DNA of 33,752 nt from Pararobbsia alpina (GCF_902859895.1 NZ_CADIKM010000043.1:1-33752); one strand, 5' to 3'. Numbered from the stretch's first letter, positions 23,850 to 32,787 are shown. Made by a program: numbers and translations. The notes: generated by a model not told the origin, from the letters alone.

Positions 23850-24742
23850 ACATACATCTCCTCGGGTGCAGGTTCGAAGACCTTGGCGTGCTTGATATCC
23901 GGCAGATGCGCGAGCGAACGAAACTCGGAAGCGATAGCGATGTAGTCGTCGTTTTCCGCGACCACCGCCGGCTTGCATGCGAACGGGTCGCGGATCAATG
24001 CGAGTTCCGTCGAGGTGCCCATCAGGAACGTGTAGAAGCCGTCGAGTTCTTCGAAACCTTTCTGCAATGCGACCGGCAGCGTGTCGCCTTCACGCAGACG
24101 CCACTCGAGAAAGCGGCAGGCGGCTTCGGTATCGTTGTCCGTATCGAAGCGAATGCCTTGCGGTTCGAGCTTGCGGCGCACCCCATGTGCGTTCGACAGC
24201 GAACCGTTATGGACCAGACAGAAGTCGTCGCCCGCCGTGAACGGATGCGCGCGATCGGGCGTTACTGCCGATTCCGTCGCCATGCGCGTGTGGCCAACCA
24301 GATGCGAGCCTTTCAAGTTCTCGAAGTCATAGCGCTCGGCGACTTGCGACGGCGAGCCGATGTCCTTGTACAGATCGATCGAGCGCCCGCTCGACAGCAG
24401 ATAGAGCTTCGGATAGCGTTCGCGCAGCCACGCCTTGACACCCTCGACATTGCCTTGCACAGTCAACACCGCATGATTGCCTTTCGCGTCGATACGCGCG
24501 GTGGCATCCATCACGTTCAGCGCCTCCAGCAGCGCCTGCCACGCGAAATCCGCGCCTTCTTCCGTAAAGCCCGCGTAGATGCTCAGCTTGCGCTGGCTCG
24601 CATCGACCGGATTGCCGAACACCGCGAGGCCCGCTGAATCCGGTCCACGCTCGGTCATGCCCACCAGCATTGGCACCATCAGTTCGCCGAGCCGCTCGCG
24701 CAGTGCCGGCGTCTTCACCAGCAAACCTACAATTCCGCACAT
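23837..24742 (-). CDS. mgsA: Class II glutamine amidotransferase (N-methylglutamate synthase A / GlxB type)
   Basis: This 301-residue protein begins MCGIVGLLVK. Removing Met leaves the N-terminal cysteine nucleophile of Ntn amidotransferases. Other family parts are GMTERGPDSAGLAVFGNP, LVGHTRMATESAVTP and FCLVHNGSLSNAHGVRRKLE. It would release ammonia from glutamine or methylamine from gamma-glutamylmethylamide and pass it to the FMN subunit. The ATG at 24742 has GGAG seven bases upstream and gives the required Cys2. It lies 11 bp after gmaS. Confidence 0.87.
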   Translation of the reverse strand: MCGIVGLLVKTPALRERLGELMVPMLVGMTERGPDSAGLAVFGNPVDASQRKLSIYAGFTEEGADFAWQALLEALNVMDATARIDAKGNHAVLTVQGNVEGVKAWLRERYPKLYLLSSGRSIDLYKDIGSPSQVAERYDFENLKGSHLVGHTRMATESAVTPDRAHPFTAGDDFCLVHNGSLSNAHGVRRKLEPQGIRFDTDNDTEAACRFLEWRLREGDTLPVALQKGFEELDGFYTFLMGTSTELALIRDPFACKPAVVAENDDYIAIASEFRSLAHLPDIKHAKVFEPAPEEMYVWKA

Positions 24743-24753
24743 ACTGCTTCTCC

Positions 24754-26142
24754 TTAGAAAAATTCGAGGTAGGTCTTCAGCTCCCAGTCCGAGACGTGGC
24801 GCATGTATTCGAGCCACTCCATCCGTTTGAGCTTGAGGAATTCATCGGCAACCGGGCCGAGTGCGTCGCAGATCACGCGGTCACTTTCGAGCGCGTCGAG
24901 CGCCTGCTCGAGGTTTTGCGGCAGCACGCCGATACCGTGTTCGGAGAGCCGCGCGGGCGACCACTCGTACAGGTTTTCGTTGGCCGGTGCGCCCGGCGAC
25001 ATGCCGCGATCGACACCATCGAGTCCCGCGGCAATCACAGCCGCCGTCGCGAGATACGGATTGCATGCGCCGTCCGGCAGACGCAGTTCGATCCGCTCGC
25101 CGGGCATGCGCACCATCGTCGAGCGGTTGTTGTCGCCATAGCTGATGTAGGCCGGTGCCCAGGTCGCACCCGTCAGCGAGCGGCCGACGACGAGGCGCTT
25201 GTAAGAGTTCACGGTCGGATTGCACAGTGCGGTCAACGCCGGCGCGTGCGCGAGCAGCCCAGCCGTGAACTGGTAGCCGAGTGGCGAGAGGCTCATGCCG
25301 AGCTTGTCGGCTGGATCGGCAAACAGGTTGCGCTCACCGTCGCCGATCGACATATGCATATGCATGCCGTTACCCGGACGGTTCGCGAACGGCTTCGGCA
25401 TGAACGAGCAAATCATGCCCAGTTCATTGGCGATCTCCGAGGCCGCCATCTTGAAGAACACGTAGTGATCACACGAGGTCAGACAATCGGTGTAGGTGTA
25501 GTTGATTTCGAACTGGCCGTTCGCGTCTTCGTGATCGATCTGATAGACGTCGATCCCCACTGCGCGCATCGACTCGGTGAGCTTTTCCAGGAACTCACGC
25601 GTACGAGAGAGGCCCTTGTAGTCGTAGCACGGCTTGGACAGCGTATCGCTCGGATCGCACGGCTCCAGCGCACCCGAAGGGGAACGGCGCAGCAGCGAGA
25701 ATTCCGGCTCGAGGCCCGTGAAAAGTGTCCAGCTGCGCTCGGTGAGCCGCGCGACCTGCTTCTTGAGCGTGACGCGAGAATCGTACTGCCATGCCTGACC
25801 ATCGACATGACCATCGCAGACGATGCGTGCCAGGCCCGGCTGCCACGGCACCGGCGTGAGCGTCGGCAGATCACCGACCGCCATGTAATCCGGACCGTTC
25901 GGCTCGATGCCGACACCCCAGATCGCAAACCCCGCGAACCCGGCACCGGCTTTCAACACGCTCTTCAGATGACCGACCGGCACCGACTTCGCCTTGGCCA
26001 CGCCGTGAATATCGACAAACTGCGCCAGCACGTACTTCACGCCCTGCTGCGTCAGATAAGCTTGCGCCTCGTCCGCCGAGCAGAAGCGGGGCACGCAGCC
26101 GAGCTCGTTGACCTGCAGCTTGCTCGCATCGTTCATGTTCAT
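24754..26142 (-). CDS. gmaS: Type III glutamine synthetase-like ligase, probable gamma-glutamylmethylamide synthetase
   Basis: This 462-residue protein has the glutamine-synthetase fold: [20 protein letters not shown] (beta-grasp), GLEPEFSLL and [16 protein letters not shown] (metal-binding glutamates), [14 protein letters not shown] (ATP/ammonia site), [20 protein letters not shown] and [19 protein letters not shown]. Proteins of this group are called GlnT or GMAS; the latter joins methylamine to glutamate with ATP. The linked mgsABC set, and DMF breakdown that yields methylated amines, favour GMAS, but sequence alone does not settle the substrate. The ATG at 26142 has AAGGAG six bases upstream. 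Promoter and regulator binding are likely in the 224 bp shared with the divergent XRE-cupin gene. Confidence 0.85.
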   Translation of the reverse strand: MNMNDASKLQVNELGCVPRFCSADEAQAYLTQQGVKYVLAQFVDIHGVAKAKSVPVGHLKSVLKAGAGFAGFAIWGVGIEPNGPDYMAVGDLPTLTPVPWQPGLARIVCDGHVDGQAWQYDSRVTLKKQVARLTERSWTLFTGLEPEFSLLRRSPSGALEPCDPSDTLSKPCYDYKGLSRTREFLEKLTESMRAVGIDVYQIDHEDANGQFEINYTYTDCLTSCDHYVFFKMAASEIANELGMICSFMPKPFANRPGNGMHMHMSIGDGERNLFADPADKLGMSLSPLGYQFTAGLLAHAPALTALCNPTVNSYKRLVVGRSLTGATWAPAYISYGDNNRSTMVRMPGERIELRLPDGACNPYLATAAVIAAGLDGVDRGMSPGAPANENLYEWSPARLSEHGIGVLPQNLEQALDALESDRVICDALGPVADEFLKLKRMEWLEYMRHVSDWELKTYLEFF

Positions 26143-26230
26143 CGCCACTCCTTGCAACTCGATCCATGGTGGTTTGGGAAAACCGCACGCAACGCGTGTG
26201 GCCAGGCTATGCAACACGCTCTCGAACGCC

Positions 26231-26250
26231 GCTTGCGGCGCGCCTCAAGC
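26231..26250. repeat. 20-bp near-perfect palindrome in the gmaS/XRE intergenic region
   Basis: GCTTG and CAAGC flank the self-complementary GGCGCGCC, with one mismatched pair. It lies between the divergent gmaS and XRE-cupin genes, so it could be an operator or a hairpin in the gmaS leader. Confidence 0.5.
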
Positions 26251-26272
26251 TTGTCTTCAATCAGCCGGATAC

Positions 26273-26298
26273 TTTATTGCGATGCAACAAAGATTCTC
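26273..26298 (+). repeat. Copy 1 of the TTTAT-N10-CAAAGATTC repeat (candidate XRE-cupin operator)
   Basis: TTTAT, ten bases, then CAAAGATTCTC. The same two blocks with identical spacing recur at 27029-27054. This copy lies about 70-95 bp upstream of the XRE-cupin start and about 130 bp upstream of gmaS, which suits a repressor or activator site. Confidence 0.5.
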
Positions 26299-26366
26299 CG
26301 TATGAAACTCTGTGAGCGCGATCCGGCGCTCCGATCTGCTACGCTTTCCTTTTCTGTGAGGCCTAC

Positions 26367-26972
26367 ATGCAAACCGGTGAAGAGAACAAATCGCCTCTCG
26401 AACGCTACCTTGGCACCACCATCCGCGAACTGCGCCAGCGCCACGGCCTGACCATCGCTCAGGTTTCCGCGCAGGCCGGCATCAGTCGCGGCATGCTCTC
26501 GAAGATCGAGAACGCGCAGACTTCCGCGGGCCTCGAGATCCTCAACCGCATTGCCCAGGCGCTCGGCGTTTCGCTCTCCGCGCTGTTCCGCAATTTCGAC
26601 GTGCCACAAGGCGGCGCACAACTCGTCAAAAAAGGCGCCGGCATGGAGGTCGTCCGCAAGGGCACCAAAAGCGGCCACACCTATCACCTGCTTGCCTACG
26701 ACCAGGGGCCACGCAAACTCTTCGAACCCTTTCTGATCACGATGGAGGACGAGGCTGAGCGTTTACCGGTGTTCGAACATCCCGGCACGGAACTCATCCA
26801 CATGCTCAAGGGCGTGATCGAATACCGCCACGGCCAGCAAACCTACATCCTCCATCCCGGCGACACCCTCACCTTTCAGGGCCAGATACCGCACGGTCCT
26901 GAACGTCTGATCAAGACTCCCATTCAATTTCTGTCGATCTTCGTCTATCCGCAATCGAGCACTGCTGACTGA
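26367..26972 (+). CDS. XRE-family regulator with C-terminal cupin domain
   Basis: This 201-residue regulator has an N-terminal helix-turn-helix (about 15-72: TIRELRQRHGLTIAQVSAQA, GISRGMLSKIENAQ) and a C-terminal cupin (about 105-195: VFEHPGTELIHMLKGVIEYR, YILHPGDTLTF). Proteins of this layout commonly sense small metabolites such as amines or amino acids through the cupin. It is divergent from gmaS-mgsABC across 224 bp, so it very likely controls that operon and itself. The effector might be glutamine, gamma-glutamylmethylamide or an amine; this cannot be read from the sequence. Confidence 0.9.
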   Translation: MQTGEENKSPLERYLGTTIRELRQRHGLTIAQVSAQAGISRGMLSKIENAQTSAGLEILNRIAQALGVSLSALFRNFDVPQGGAQLVKKGAGMEVVRKGTKSGHTYHLLAYDQGPRKLFEPFLITMEDEAERLPVFEHPGTELIHMLKGVIEYRHGQQTYILHPGDTLTFQGQIPHGPERLIKTPIQFLSIFVYPQSSTAD

Positions 26973-27028
26973 TCGCTTGCCGATGCCCTCGCAATCCACG
27001 CGTTTATCAACGCAACGTTTGTGCCATG

Positions 27029-27054
27029 TTTATCTATGTGAATCAAAGATTCCC
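27029..27054 (+). repeat. Copy 2 of the TTTAT-N10-CAAAGATTC repeat
   Basis: TTTAT, ten unrelated bases, then CAAAGATTCCC: the same blocks and spacing as at 26273-26298. It lies in the 255-bp gap after the XRE-cupin gene, where no promoter for a plus-strand gene is needed. It may be a second operator for looping or a remnant of a duplicated control region. The rest of 26973-27227 holds no gene I can support. Confidence 0.5.
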
Positions 27055-27227
27055 GATAATAAACGCATTGGGCGCAGTGCGCTCGCAGTGCGCTGTTCCT
27101 GATATCGATGCTGAACGGCTTGCCGGCTTGAATGCGGTGCACATCGGTGCTGCGAGTGGTGCGACTTCGCACAAAAACGAGGTGTGCGGTTAAGTCGAGT
27201 CAACAGCACCGCTTATACAAATTCTCG

Positions 27228-28022
27228 CTATAGCGCCTGAACCGCGTGCAACGACGCTTCGACCATGCGTCGCAAGGCCGGCTGCACCTTGGCCGCGCGC
27301 GCTTCGTCATAGTTGAACGGGGATGCTTCGTTCATATACGTCGACTGACACATCTCGAGCTGGATCGCATGGATGCCAGCTTGCGGCGAGCCGAAGTGCC
27401 TCGTGATGTAGCCGCCCTTGAAGCGGCCGTTCGCGACCCACGTGAATTCGCTCGCGGCGGCTGCGTTTTCGGCCGCATGTTGTACCGCGGCCGCGACCGT
27501 GCGGCCGTCCTGCGTGCCGAGGTTGAAATCCGGCAATTTGCTGTCGAAGAGGCGCGGCAGGACACTCGCAATCGAATGCGCTTCCCATAGCAGCACATTC
27601 TTGTGCCGCTCTCTCAAGCGAGCCAGCTCCGCTGCAAGCGCAGCGTGATACGGCTGCCAGTATTTCTCGACGCGCCCTTGCTTTTCCGCGGCGTCCGGCT
27701 CGCGGCCGTTTCTGTAGACCGGTTCGCCGCGGAACGTTTCGCGTGGACACAGGCCCGTGGTGGTCTGTCCCGGATACAGGCTCTCATCGTTCGGCGGCCG
27801 GTTCAGGTCGATCACGTAGCGCGAGATTCGTGCCCCGAGTACAGTCGCGCCGAGTTCCGCCGCAAAGTCATACAGGCGGTCCAGATGCCAGTCGGTATCC
27901 ACTAGCGTGAGCGCGGCATCCGAGTAGGGGTCGCGCAAATCGGTCGGGATGTGCGTGCCCAGATGCGGAATCGAAATCAGCAACGGCGCTTCGCCTCGCT
28001 GCAAGCCGTACAGGTCGTTCAT
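27228..28022 (-). CDS. N-formylglutamate amidohydrolase (HutG-like)
   Basis: This 264-residue protein is close in length to HutG deformylases (about 267). Diagnostic segments are LLISIPHLGTHIP, VDTDWHLDRLYDF, ISRYVIDLNRPPNDESLYPG, LWEAHSIASVLPRLF, DFNLGTQDG and GIHAIQLEMCQSTYMNE; the His and Glu/Asp residues in them form the metal site. The family releases formate from N-formylglutamate. The usual hutHUIF neighbours are absent, so the role here may not be histidine breakdown. The ATG at 28022 has GGGAGG seven bases before it; an ATG five codons upstream overlaps that site. It is 24 bp after the LysR gene on the same strand, an unusual order that suggests co-transcription. Confidence 0.88.
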   Translation of the reverse strand: MNDLYGLQRGEAPLLISIPHLGTHIPTDLRDPYSDAALTLVDTDWHLDRLYDFAAELGATVLGARISRYVIDLNRPPNDESLYPGQTTTGLCPRETFRGEPVYRNGREPDAAEKQGRVEKYWQPYHAALAAELARLRERHKNVLLWEAHSIASVLPRLFDSKLPDFNLGTQDGRTVAAAVQHAAENAAAASEFTWVANGRFKGGYITRHFGSPQAGIHAIQLEMCQSTYMNEASPFNYDEARAAKVQPALRRMVEASLHAVQAL

Positions 28023-28046
28023 CGAATAGCCTCCCAATGATACATT

Positions 28047-29012
28047 TCAGCGCAAGGCATCGTCTGGCAGATCGGGCAGCGCCCGCGCCAGCGACGGCTG
28101 AATCGCATGGTCCAACACACCGCGTGTCAGCATGACGATGTCGCCGGCGAACTGATCCCACTCGCCCTGACGATGCAACAGGAAAAAATCGCGCCGCCCG
28201 AGCCGGCTCGGCGGCAATGGCATCACCGCGATATCGTCCAGGTAGTGCCGCGCCTGCCACAGACACAAGGGCGTCGAAATCGCAAAACCCACCCGTGCGG
28301 TTACCAAGCTCAACAACGGGTCAGTCGCATCGAACTCGTAACGCCGCGGACTGTTGATGCCGAGATGCCGCGCGAAACGCTCGATTTGCTGGCCTATCAC
28401 CGAGCGCGCCGTATAGCGTATCAGCGGCAGTTCCAATGCCAGCGTGCGCCAGTCTATATTGCGGCGACCGTTTAAATGACTGCGTGCCAGTATCACGACG
28501 AACGCCTCGGAAAACAGCGGCACTTCGACGATCCGCGCGTCATTCAGCGTGGTCTGCGTGCAGATCGCGATATCCAGTTCCCGGTCGTGCAACTGCTTGC
28601 TCAGTCCCGGCGTAAGGCCGGACCACATTGAAATCTGCCGCTCCGAGTTCGACATCGCGCGGATCAATTCAGGCCCGACGGTCGCCGCGAAGGAATCGAT
28701 ACAACCCAGGCGCACCGGCATTTTTCCTGTATGCGACGCATCGCCGATACGGGCGGTCACCATCTGCGCATGCTCGATCAGCGGGCCCGCCAGTTCCAGC
28801 AGCGCGCGCCCCGCTACATTCGGGCGCGGTGGACGGCTTTCCCGATCGAACAGCGTCAGGCCCTGGTCGCGCTCCAACGTGGCGATCGCCTGGCTGATGG
28901 CGCTCTGACTCACACCGAGCTGCTTTGCCGCGCCAGTCATCGAGCCGCTGTCGCAGACGGCCACAAAGGCCTGCAGCGCGCGCAGGTCGATCGGGATCGG
29001 GGTTCGTCTCAT
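28047..29012 (-). CDS. LysR-type transcriptional regulator
   Basis: This 321-residue regulator has an N-terminal winged helix (about 7-66: LRALQAFVAVCDSGSMTGAA, KQLGVSQSAISQAIATLE) and a C-terminal effector domain (about 95-300). It is divergent from the FAD dehydrogenase-etf-hutD operon across 186 bp and is followed by the N-formylglutamate amidohydrolase gene, so it probably controls both. The ATG at 29012 has GGAG eight bases upstream; an upstream ATG 12 codons earlier is less well supported. The AT-rich patch 29108-29150 in the shared region, with GGC and GCC blocks, is a candidate binding area but I could not define a clear T-N11-A site. Confidence 0.88.
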   Translation of the reverse strand: MRRTPIPIDLRALQAFVAVCDSGSMTGAAKQLGVSQSAISQAIATLERDQGLTLFDRESRPPRPNVAGRALLELAGPLIEHAQMVTARIGDASHTGKMPVRLGCIDSFAATVGPELIRAMSNSERQISMWSGLTPGLSKQLHDRELDIAICTQTTLNDARIVEVPLFSEAFVVILARSHLNGRRNIDWRTLALELPLIRYTARSVIGQQIERFARHLGINSPRRYEFDATDPLLSLVTARVGFAISTPLCLWQARHYLDDIAVMPLPPSRLGRRDFFLLHRQGEWDQFAGDIVMLTRGVLDHAIQPSLARALPDLPDDALR

Positions 29013-29198
29013 GGAATGCTCCGCTCGCGTGGGCGACGTGCCGGTCATCCTGTGCGGTACGACACCATGGTGCCGGGGTTCGGAGGGCCGGTGTTCAGGA
29101 TGAGAAATTGCATTGGCTTGCCATAAGTTTGCCTAATTCAAAATTGGCGCGCCCGTCGTTTTCCTAAAATTCACCTCATTGCCCATACAGAGGTCCAC

Positions 29199-30386
29199 AT
29201 GAGTCACTACGATTTCATCGTGATCGGCGCGGGTGTCATCGGCGCGTCGGTTGCCCATCATCTCGCCGCCCTGGGCGCGCAAAGCGTGCTGGTTGTCGAG
29301 CGGGGCACGATCGGCGCGGGCACCACATCGCAGTCGTCCGGCCTGCTGCGCACGCACTATTCGGTGCGCCAGAATGTCGAACTTGCCCGCTTGTCGTGGT
29401 GGGCATTCAATAACTTCGCCGACTACCTCGGCGACGACGAAGCGTCCTGCGGCCTCGTCAAATGCGGCTATCTGATCTGCTCGCCCGAGGGAGACAAGCT
29501 GGAACCGCTGCGCGCCTCGCTCGCCGCGCAGCGGGATATGGGGATCGAAGTGCACCTGCTCGACAAGGCACAGGCGCGCGAGCGGTTGCCGATCGCGAAC
29601 TTCGACGACGCGGCACTGATCGGCTACGAGCCGGAAGCAGGCTTTGCGGACGCATATCTGGTCGCGACCGGTTTCGCCCGCTCGGCGCGCCGGCACGGCG
29701 TCAAGATCATGGAAGGTGTGACGGTCACGGGCATCGTCCGCGAGGGGCAGCGGATCACCGGTGTGGAAACGAGCGCGGGCAACTTCAGCTGCGGCACCCT
29801 GATCAGCACGCAAAACATCTGGACGCCGGAACTCGCCGGCTGGCTCGGCGTGCCGCTGCCGGTCAAGCCGGAACGTCATACGGTGCTCGCGCTCGAATGC
29901 GACGGCGCCGCGTACTCGTTCAAGATGCCCGCGTTCAAGGACCTCGGTTCGGCCGGCATGCTCTATTACCGCAGCTATGGCGGCAGCCAGATGCTGGTGT
30001 CGGAAGGCGTGATCGGCGAAACGCTGAATTCGCCGGAAACGGAACAAGGGGATATCTCACTCGACTACGTTGTGGAAGTCGGCGCACAAGTCGCCGAACG
30101 TTTTCCGGCTTACGAGGCCGCGGGTCTGGCTTCGTCGTGGACCGGCGTCTATGACGTGACCCCCGACTGGAACCCCGTATTGGGCAAGGTCGGCGATGTC
30201 GAAGGATTGGTGGTCGGCTTCGGTTTTTCGGGGCACGGCTTCAAGCTCTCGCCGGGCATCGGCAAGATCCTCGCCCAGCATGCGCTCGGCCTACCCACCG
30301 ATGTATCGCTTGCGCCTTATGCACTTGACCGGTTTGCCAGCGGCGCGCTGCTGGTGGGCAAATACGGTTCCGGCGCAGTCTCCTGA
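29199..30386 (+). CDS. FAD-dependent amine/N-methyl amino acid dehydrogenase (DadA/sarcosine-oxidase family)
   Basis: This 395-residue flavoprotein has an N-terminal Rossmann motif (DFIVIGAGVIGASVAHHL, residues 5-22) and an acidic end to strand 2 (VVERGTIGAGTTSQSSGLLR). Near the C-terminus it has GLVVGFGFSGHGFKLSPGIG, typical of the DAO superfamily of sarcosine, dimethylglycine and D-amino-acid oxidoreductases. It is followed by its own etfB-etfA pair, so electrons probably go to ETF rather than oxygen. The substrate is not determined. Given the neighbours (gmaS-mgsABC, an N-formylglutamate hydrolase, hutD), an N-methylated amino acid such as N-methylglutamate is plausible. The ATG at 29199 has GG-rich sequence seven bases upstream. 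Confidence 0.88.
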   Translation: MSHYDFIVIGAGVIGASVAHHLAALGAQSVLVVERGTIGAGTTSQSSGLLRTHYSVRQNVELARLSWWAFNNFADYLGDDEASCGLVKCGYLICSPEGDKLEPLRASLAAQRDMGIEVHLLDKAQARERLPIANFDDAALIGYEPEAGFADAYLVATGFARSARRHGVKIMEGVTVTGIVREGQRITGVETSAGNFSCGTLISTQNIWTPELAGWLGVPLPVKPERHTVLALECDGAAYSFKMPAFKDLGSAGMLYYRSYGGSQMLVSEGVIGETLNSPETEQGDISLDYVVEVGAQVAERFPAYEAAGLASSWTGVYDVTPDWNPVLGKVGDVEGLVVGFGFSGHGFKLSPGIGKILAQHALGLPTDVSLAPYALDRFASGALLVGKYGSGAVS

Positions 30387-30404
30387 TCAAAGGATGCTCC
30401 AGAC

Positions 30405-31184
30405 ATGACAATCAATATTCTGGTTCCAGTCAAACGCGTGGTTGATGCGAATGTGCGCGTTCGGGTCGCTGCGAACGGCGCGATCGACACCACTGGCCTC
30501 AAGATGTCACTCAATCCGTTTGACGAATGCGCCGTCGAAAAAGCCTTGCAACTCAGGGAAACCGGTGCCGCATCAAGAGTGACGGTAATCACCTGCGGCG
30601 CGCAAGCCAGCCAGGACGTGCTACGCACGGCGCTCGCGATGGGCGCTGACGATGCCGTGCTGATTGACACAGCGGCGGCAATTTCCACGCTCGATTCGCT
30701 GGCCGTGGCCCGTCTGGTGAACGCTCACATGGCCAGCCGCGAATACGCTCTCGTGCTGTGCGGTAAACAGGCAATCGACGACGATATCGGCGGCGTTGCC
30801 GCGATGCTCGCCGCCCTGCTCGACTGGCCGCAGGCGTTGAATGCGAGCGCGCTCGCCGCGCACGGTAACGACTGGTCTGTGACTTCCGGTGACGATACCG
30901 GTACGGCGACGTGGCTCCTCGAAGGCCCGGCGGTCGTCAGCGCCGATCTACGCCTTGCCGAGCCACGTCGCGTGAGCTTGCCCAGCATCGTCAAGGCGAA
31001 GCAGAAGCCGCTCGCGATCGTCGATGCCGCTGCCCTCGCAGTCGAACTGACGCCGCAGGCTCACATCGTCAAACTCTGCGACCCGCCGGTTCGCCAGTCG
31101 GGGATCAAGGTCGCCGATACCGCCGCGCTTATCGCAGCCCTCGCGGAACGGCGCGTGTTCGATCAAACAGGAGTGCCGGCATGA
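30405..31184 (+). CDS. etfB: Electron transfer flavoprotein beta subunit
   Basis: This 259-residue protein starts MTINILVPVKRVVDANVRVR and continues with the family segments LNPFDECAVEKALQLRE, ALAMGADDAVLIDT and VLCGKQAIDDDIGG. The recognition loop (SLPSIVKAKQKPL, residues 191-203) that docks ETF on its dehydrogenase is present. It begins 18 bp after the FAD dehydrogenase, and its stop overlaps the etfA start as ATGA. It is shorter and more diverged than a housekeeping EtfB is likely to be, so it is probably a dedicated partner of the dehydrogenase. Confidence 0.93.
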   Translation: MTINILVPVKRVVDANVRVRVAANGAIDTTGLKMSLNPFDECAVEKALQLRETGAASRVTVITCGAQASQDVLRTALAMGADDAVLIDTAAAISTLDSLAVARLVNAHMASREYALVLCGKQAIDDDIGGVAAMLAALLDWPQALNASALAAHGNDWSVTSGDDTGTATWLLEGPAVVSADLRLAEPRRVSLPSIVKAKQKPLAIVDAAALAVELTPQAHIVKLCDPPVRQSGIKVADTAALIAALAERRVFDQTGVPA

Positions 31185-32122
31185 GAAGCCTTGTCGTAGC
31201 TGAAACAGAAAACGGCCGCGTTGCCAAGGCAACGCTTCGAGTCATCGGCGCTGTCATGCAACAAGGTCTGCCTGTCGATCTGTTGTTGCCTGATGCCGCG
31301 CTTGCGCCCTCTGTCGAAAAGATCGCCGGGGTGGAACGTGTGCTCGTGATGGCCGGTGAAGCGAATGAGGAGCTCGTGCCTGAAACGCTCGCGGCGCAAC
31401 TTCACGCCCTGCATGGGTCGTATTCGCTGATTGCCGCGAGTCATCGCACGCTCGGTCGCAGCGCACTACCGCGTGCGGCGGCGCTGGCCGGCGGCGCATT
31501 TATTCCGGACGTGATCGCAGTCGAGGGCGAAGGCGCGTTCGTGCGCGGCCTCTATGCGGGAAGCGTCATCGCTCACGTAAGCAGCGCCAGCGCCGTGACG
31601 TTCGCAACGTTCCGGGCATCGCCGTTTGCGCCTGTTGCGGACAGCGGTGGCAACGCCACGCGTGTCATGCTTGAACCGGTGGCCAGATTTGCCAGGACGA
31701 AGCTCATCGAGCGACAGGCATCGGCACAGACCGGCCGCGACCTGCCCAACGCGCGCATCGTCCTCTCGGGCGGGCGCGGACTTGTGTCGAAGGACAATAT
31801 GGATCGGCTCGGACATCTGGCGGACAGCATGGGCGCGGCGCTCGGCGCATCGCGCGCCGCGGTGGACGCGGGCTACGCGCCCAATACCGCGCAGGTCGGG
31901 CAAACCGGGAAGATCGTCGCACCCGATGTCTATCTCGCGTTCGGCATCTCGGGGGCGATTCAGCATCTGGCCGGGATGAAGGACTCGAAGACCATCGTCG
32001 CAATCAACAAGGATCCGGACGCGCCGATCTTTTCGGTCGCTGACATTGGGCTCGTCGGCGATCTGTTCGAGGTGATCAGTGCACTCGAAGCGCATGTTGG
32101 CGCGGGGAGTGCGAGTCGATAA
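31181..32122 (+). CDS. etfA: Electron transfer flavoprotein alpha subunit
   Basis: This 313-residue protein has an N-terminal domain ([20 protein letters not shown]) and a C-terminal FAD-binding domain. The latter carries [40 protein letters not shown] and [20 protein letters not shown], then [20 protein letters not shown]; these are all standard ETF-alpha motifs. The ATG at 31181 has GGAG eight bases upstream and overlaps the etfB stop. Its own stop overlaps the hutD start (TAATG), so the four genes from 29199 are tightly coupled. Confidence 0.93.
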   Translation: MRSLVVAETENGRVAKATLRVIGAVMQQGLPVDLLLPDAALAPSVEKIAGVERVLVMAGEANEELVPETLAAQLHALHGSYSLIAASHRTLGRSALPRAAALAGGAFIPDVIAVEGEGAFVRGLYAGSVIAHVSSASAVTFATFRASPFAPVADSGGNATRVMLEPVARFARTKLIERQASAQTGRDLPNARIVLSGGRGLVSKDNMDRLGHLADSMGAALGASRAAVDAGYAPNTAQVGQTGKIVAPDVYLAFGISGAIQHLAGMKDSKTIVAINKDPDAPIFSVADIGLVGDLFEVISALEAHVGAGSASR

Positions 32123-32787
32123 TGCCTGATCTGTCCCGTGCGAAGCGCGCGTCACCTGAATCGGCTGACGACAAGTCGTCGCTGCCTCCGTCGTCCAGGG
32201 CATCGCAATCGGCCTTGCGGTTCTTCAACTGCGTCACGCTCGCGCCCGAGCCTTGGGCAAACGGTGGCGGTGTCACGCGGACCATCGCACGCGGCGCCGA
32301 GTACGACGACGGCGTGCCGTGGCGCGTCAGCCTCGCGACGCTGAGCGGGGCCGCGAAGTTTTCGCAGTTTCCCGGATTCGATCGCACGCTGGTCTTGCTC
32401 GACGACGGTGCAGTCGGACTGCATTCACAGGATGGCCAGCTGGTCGCCCGCAGCGGTCAACCGGTGCAGTTTTCTGGCGACCTACATGTGTGGGTCACAC
32501 TGGTCCCCAGGCCAGTTCAAGTGCTCAATGTCATGACACGGCGCGAGAAGTGCCGCGCCGTAGTCAGTGCTCATACCCATTCGTTGCGCGTCACGCCGGC
32601 GGCCAACCAGGTGCTGCTCTCCGTCGACAGTCAATGGACGCTCTCCAGCTCGCTGCTGCGCCACGTTTCGCTTGCGCCGATGAACGGCCTGTGGCTCGAA
32701 CGCCGGCCTGAAGCGCTGGACCTGAGTCCGCTCGGACCTGGTGCACGCCTGCTGTCGATCGCGATTGAACCGCTCTTTGACCACTGA
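32122..32787 (+). CDS. hutD: HutD family protein
   Basis: This 221-residue bicupin-fold protein has the family signature [17 protein letters not shown] near residue 45 and later [19 protein letters not shown] and [10 protein letters not shown]. HutD is usually found in histidine-utilisation operons; its molecular role is not settled, and binding of formylglutamate or related ligands has been suggested. The first 30 residues form a charged, probably disordered extension. It overlaps the etfA stop by one base. Together with the N-formylglutamate amidohydrolase across the LysR gene, it points to formyl- or methyl-glutamate metabolism. Confidence 0.88.
   Translation: MPDLSRAKRASPESADDKSSLPPSSRASQSALRFFNCVTLAPEPWANGGGVTRTIARGAEYDDGVPWRVSLATLSGAAKFSQFPGFDRTLVLLDDGAVGLHSQDGQLVARSGQPVQFSGDLHVWVTLVPRPVQVLNVMTRREKCRAVVSAHTHSLRVTPAANQVLLSVDSQWTLSSSLLRHVSLAPMNGLWLERRPEALDLSPLGPGARLLSIAIEPLFDH

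Noticed and set aside
26187-26205. A sigma-54-like promoter for gmaS (TGGCCACACGCGTTGC on the minus strand)
   Set aside because: The spacing is GG-N11-GC, one base too long. Sigma-54 promoters are strict about N10, so I did not list it.
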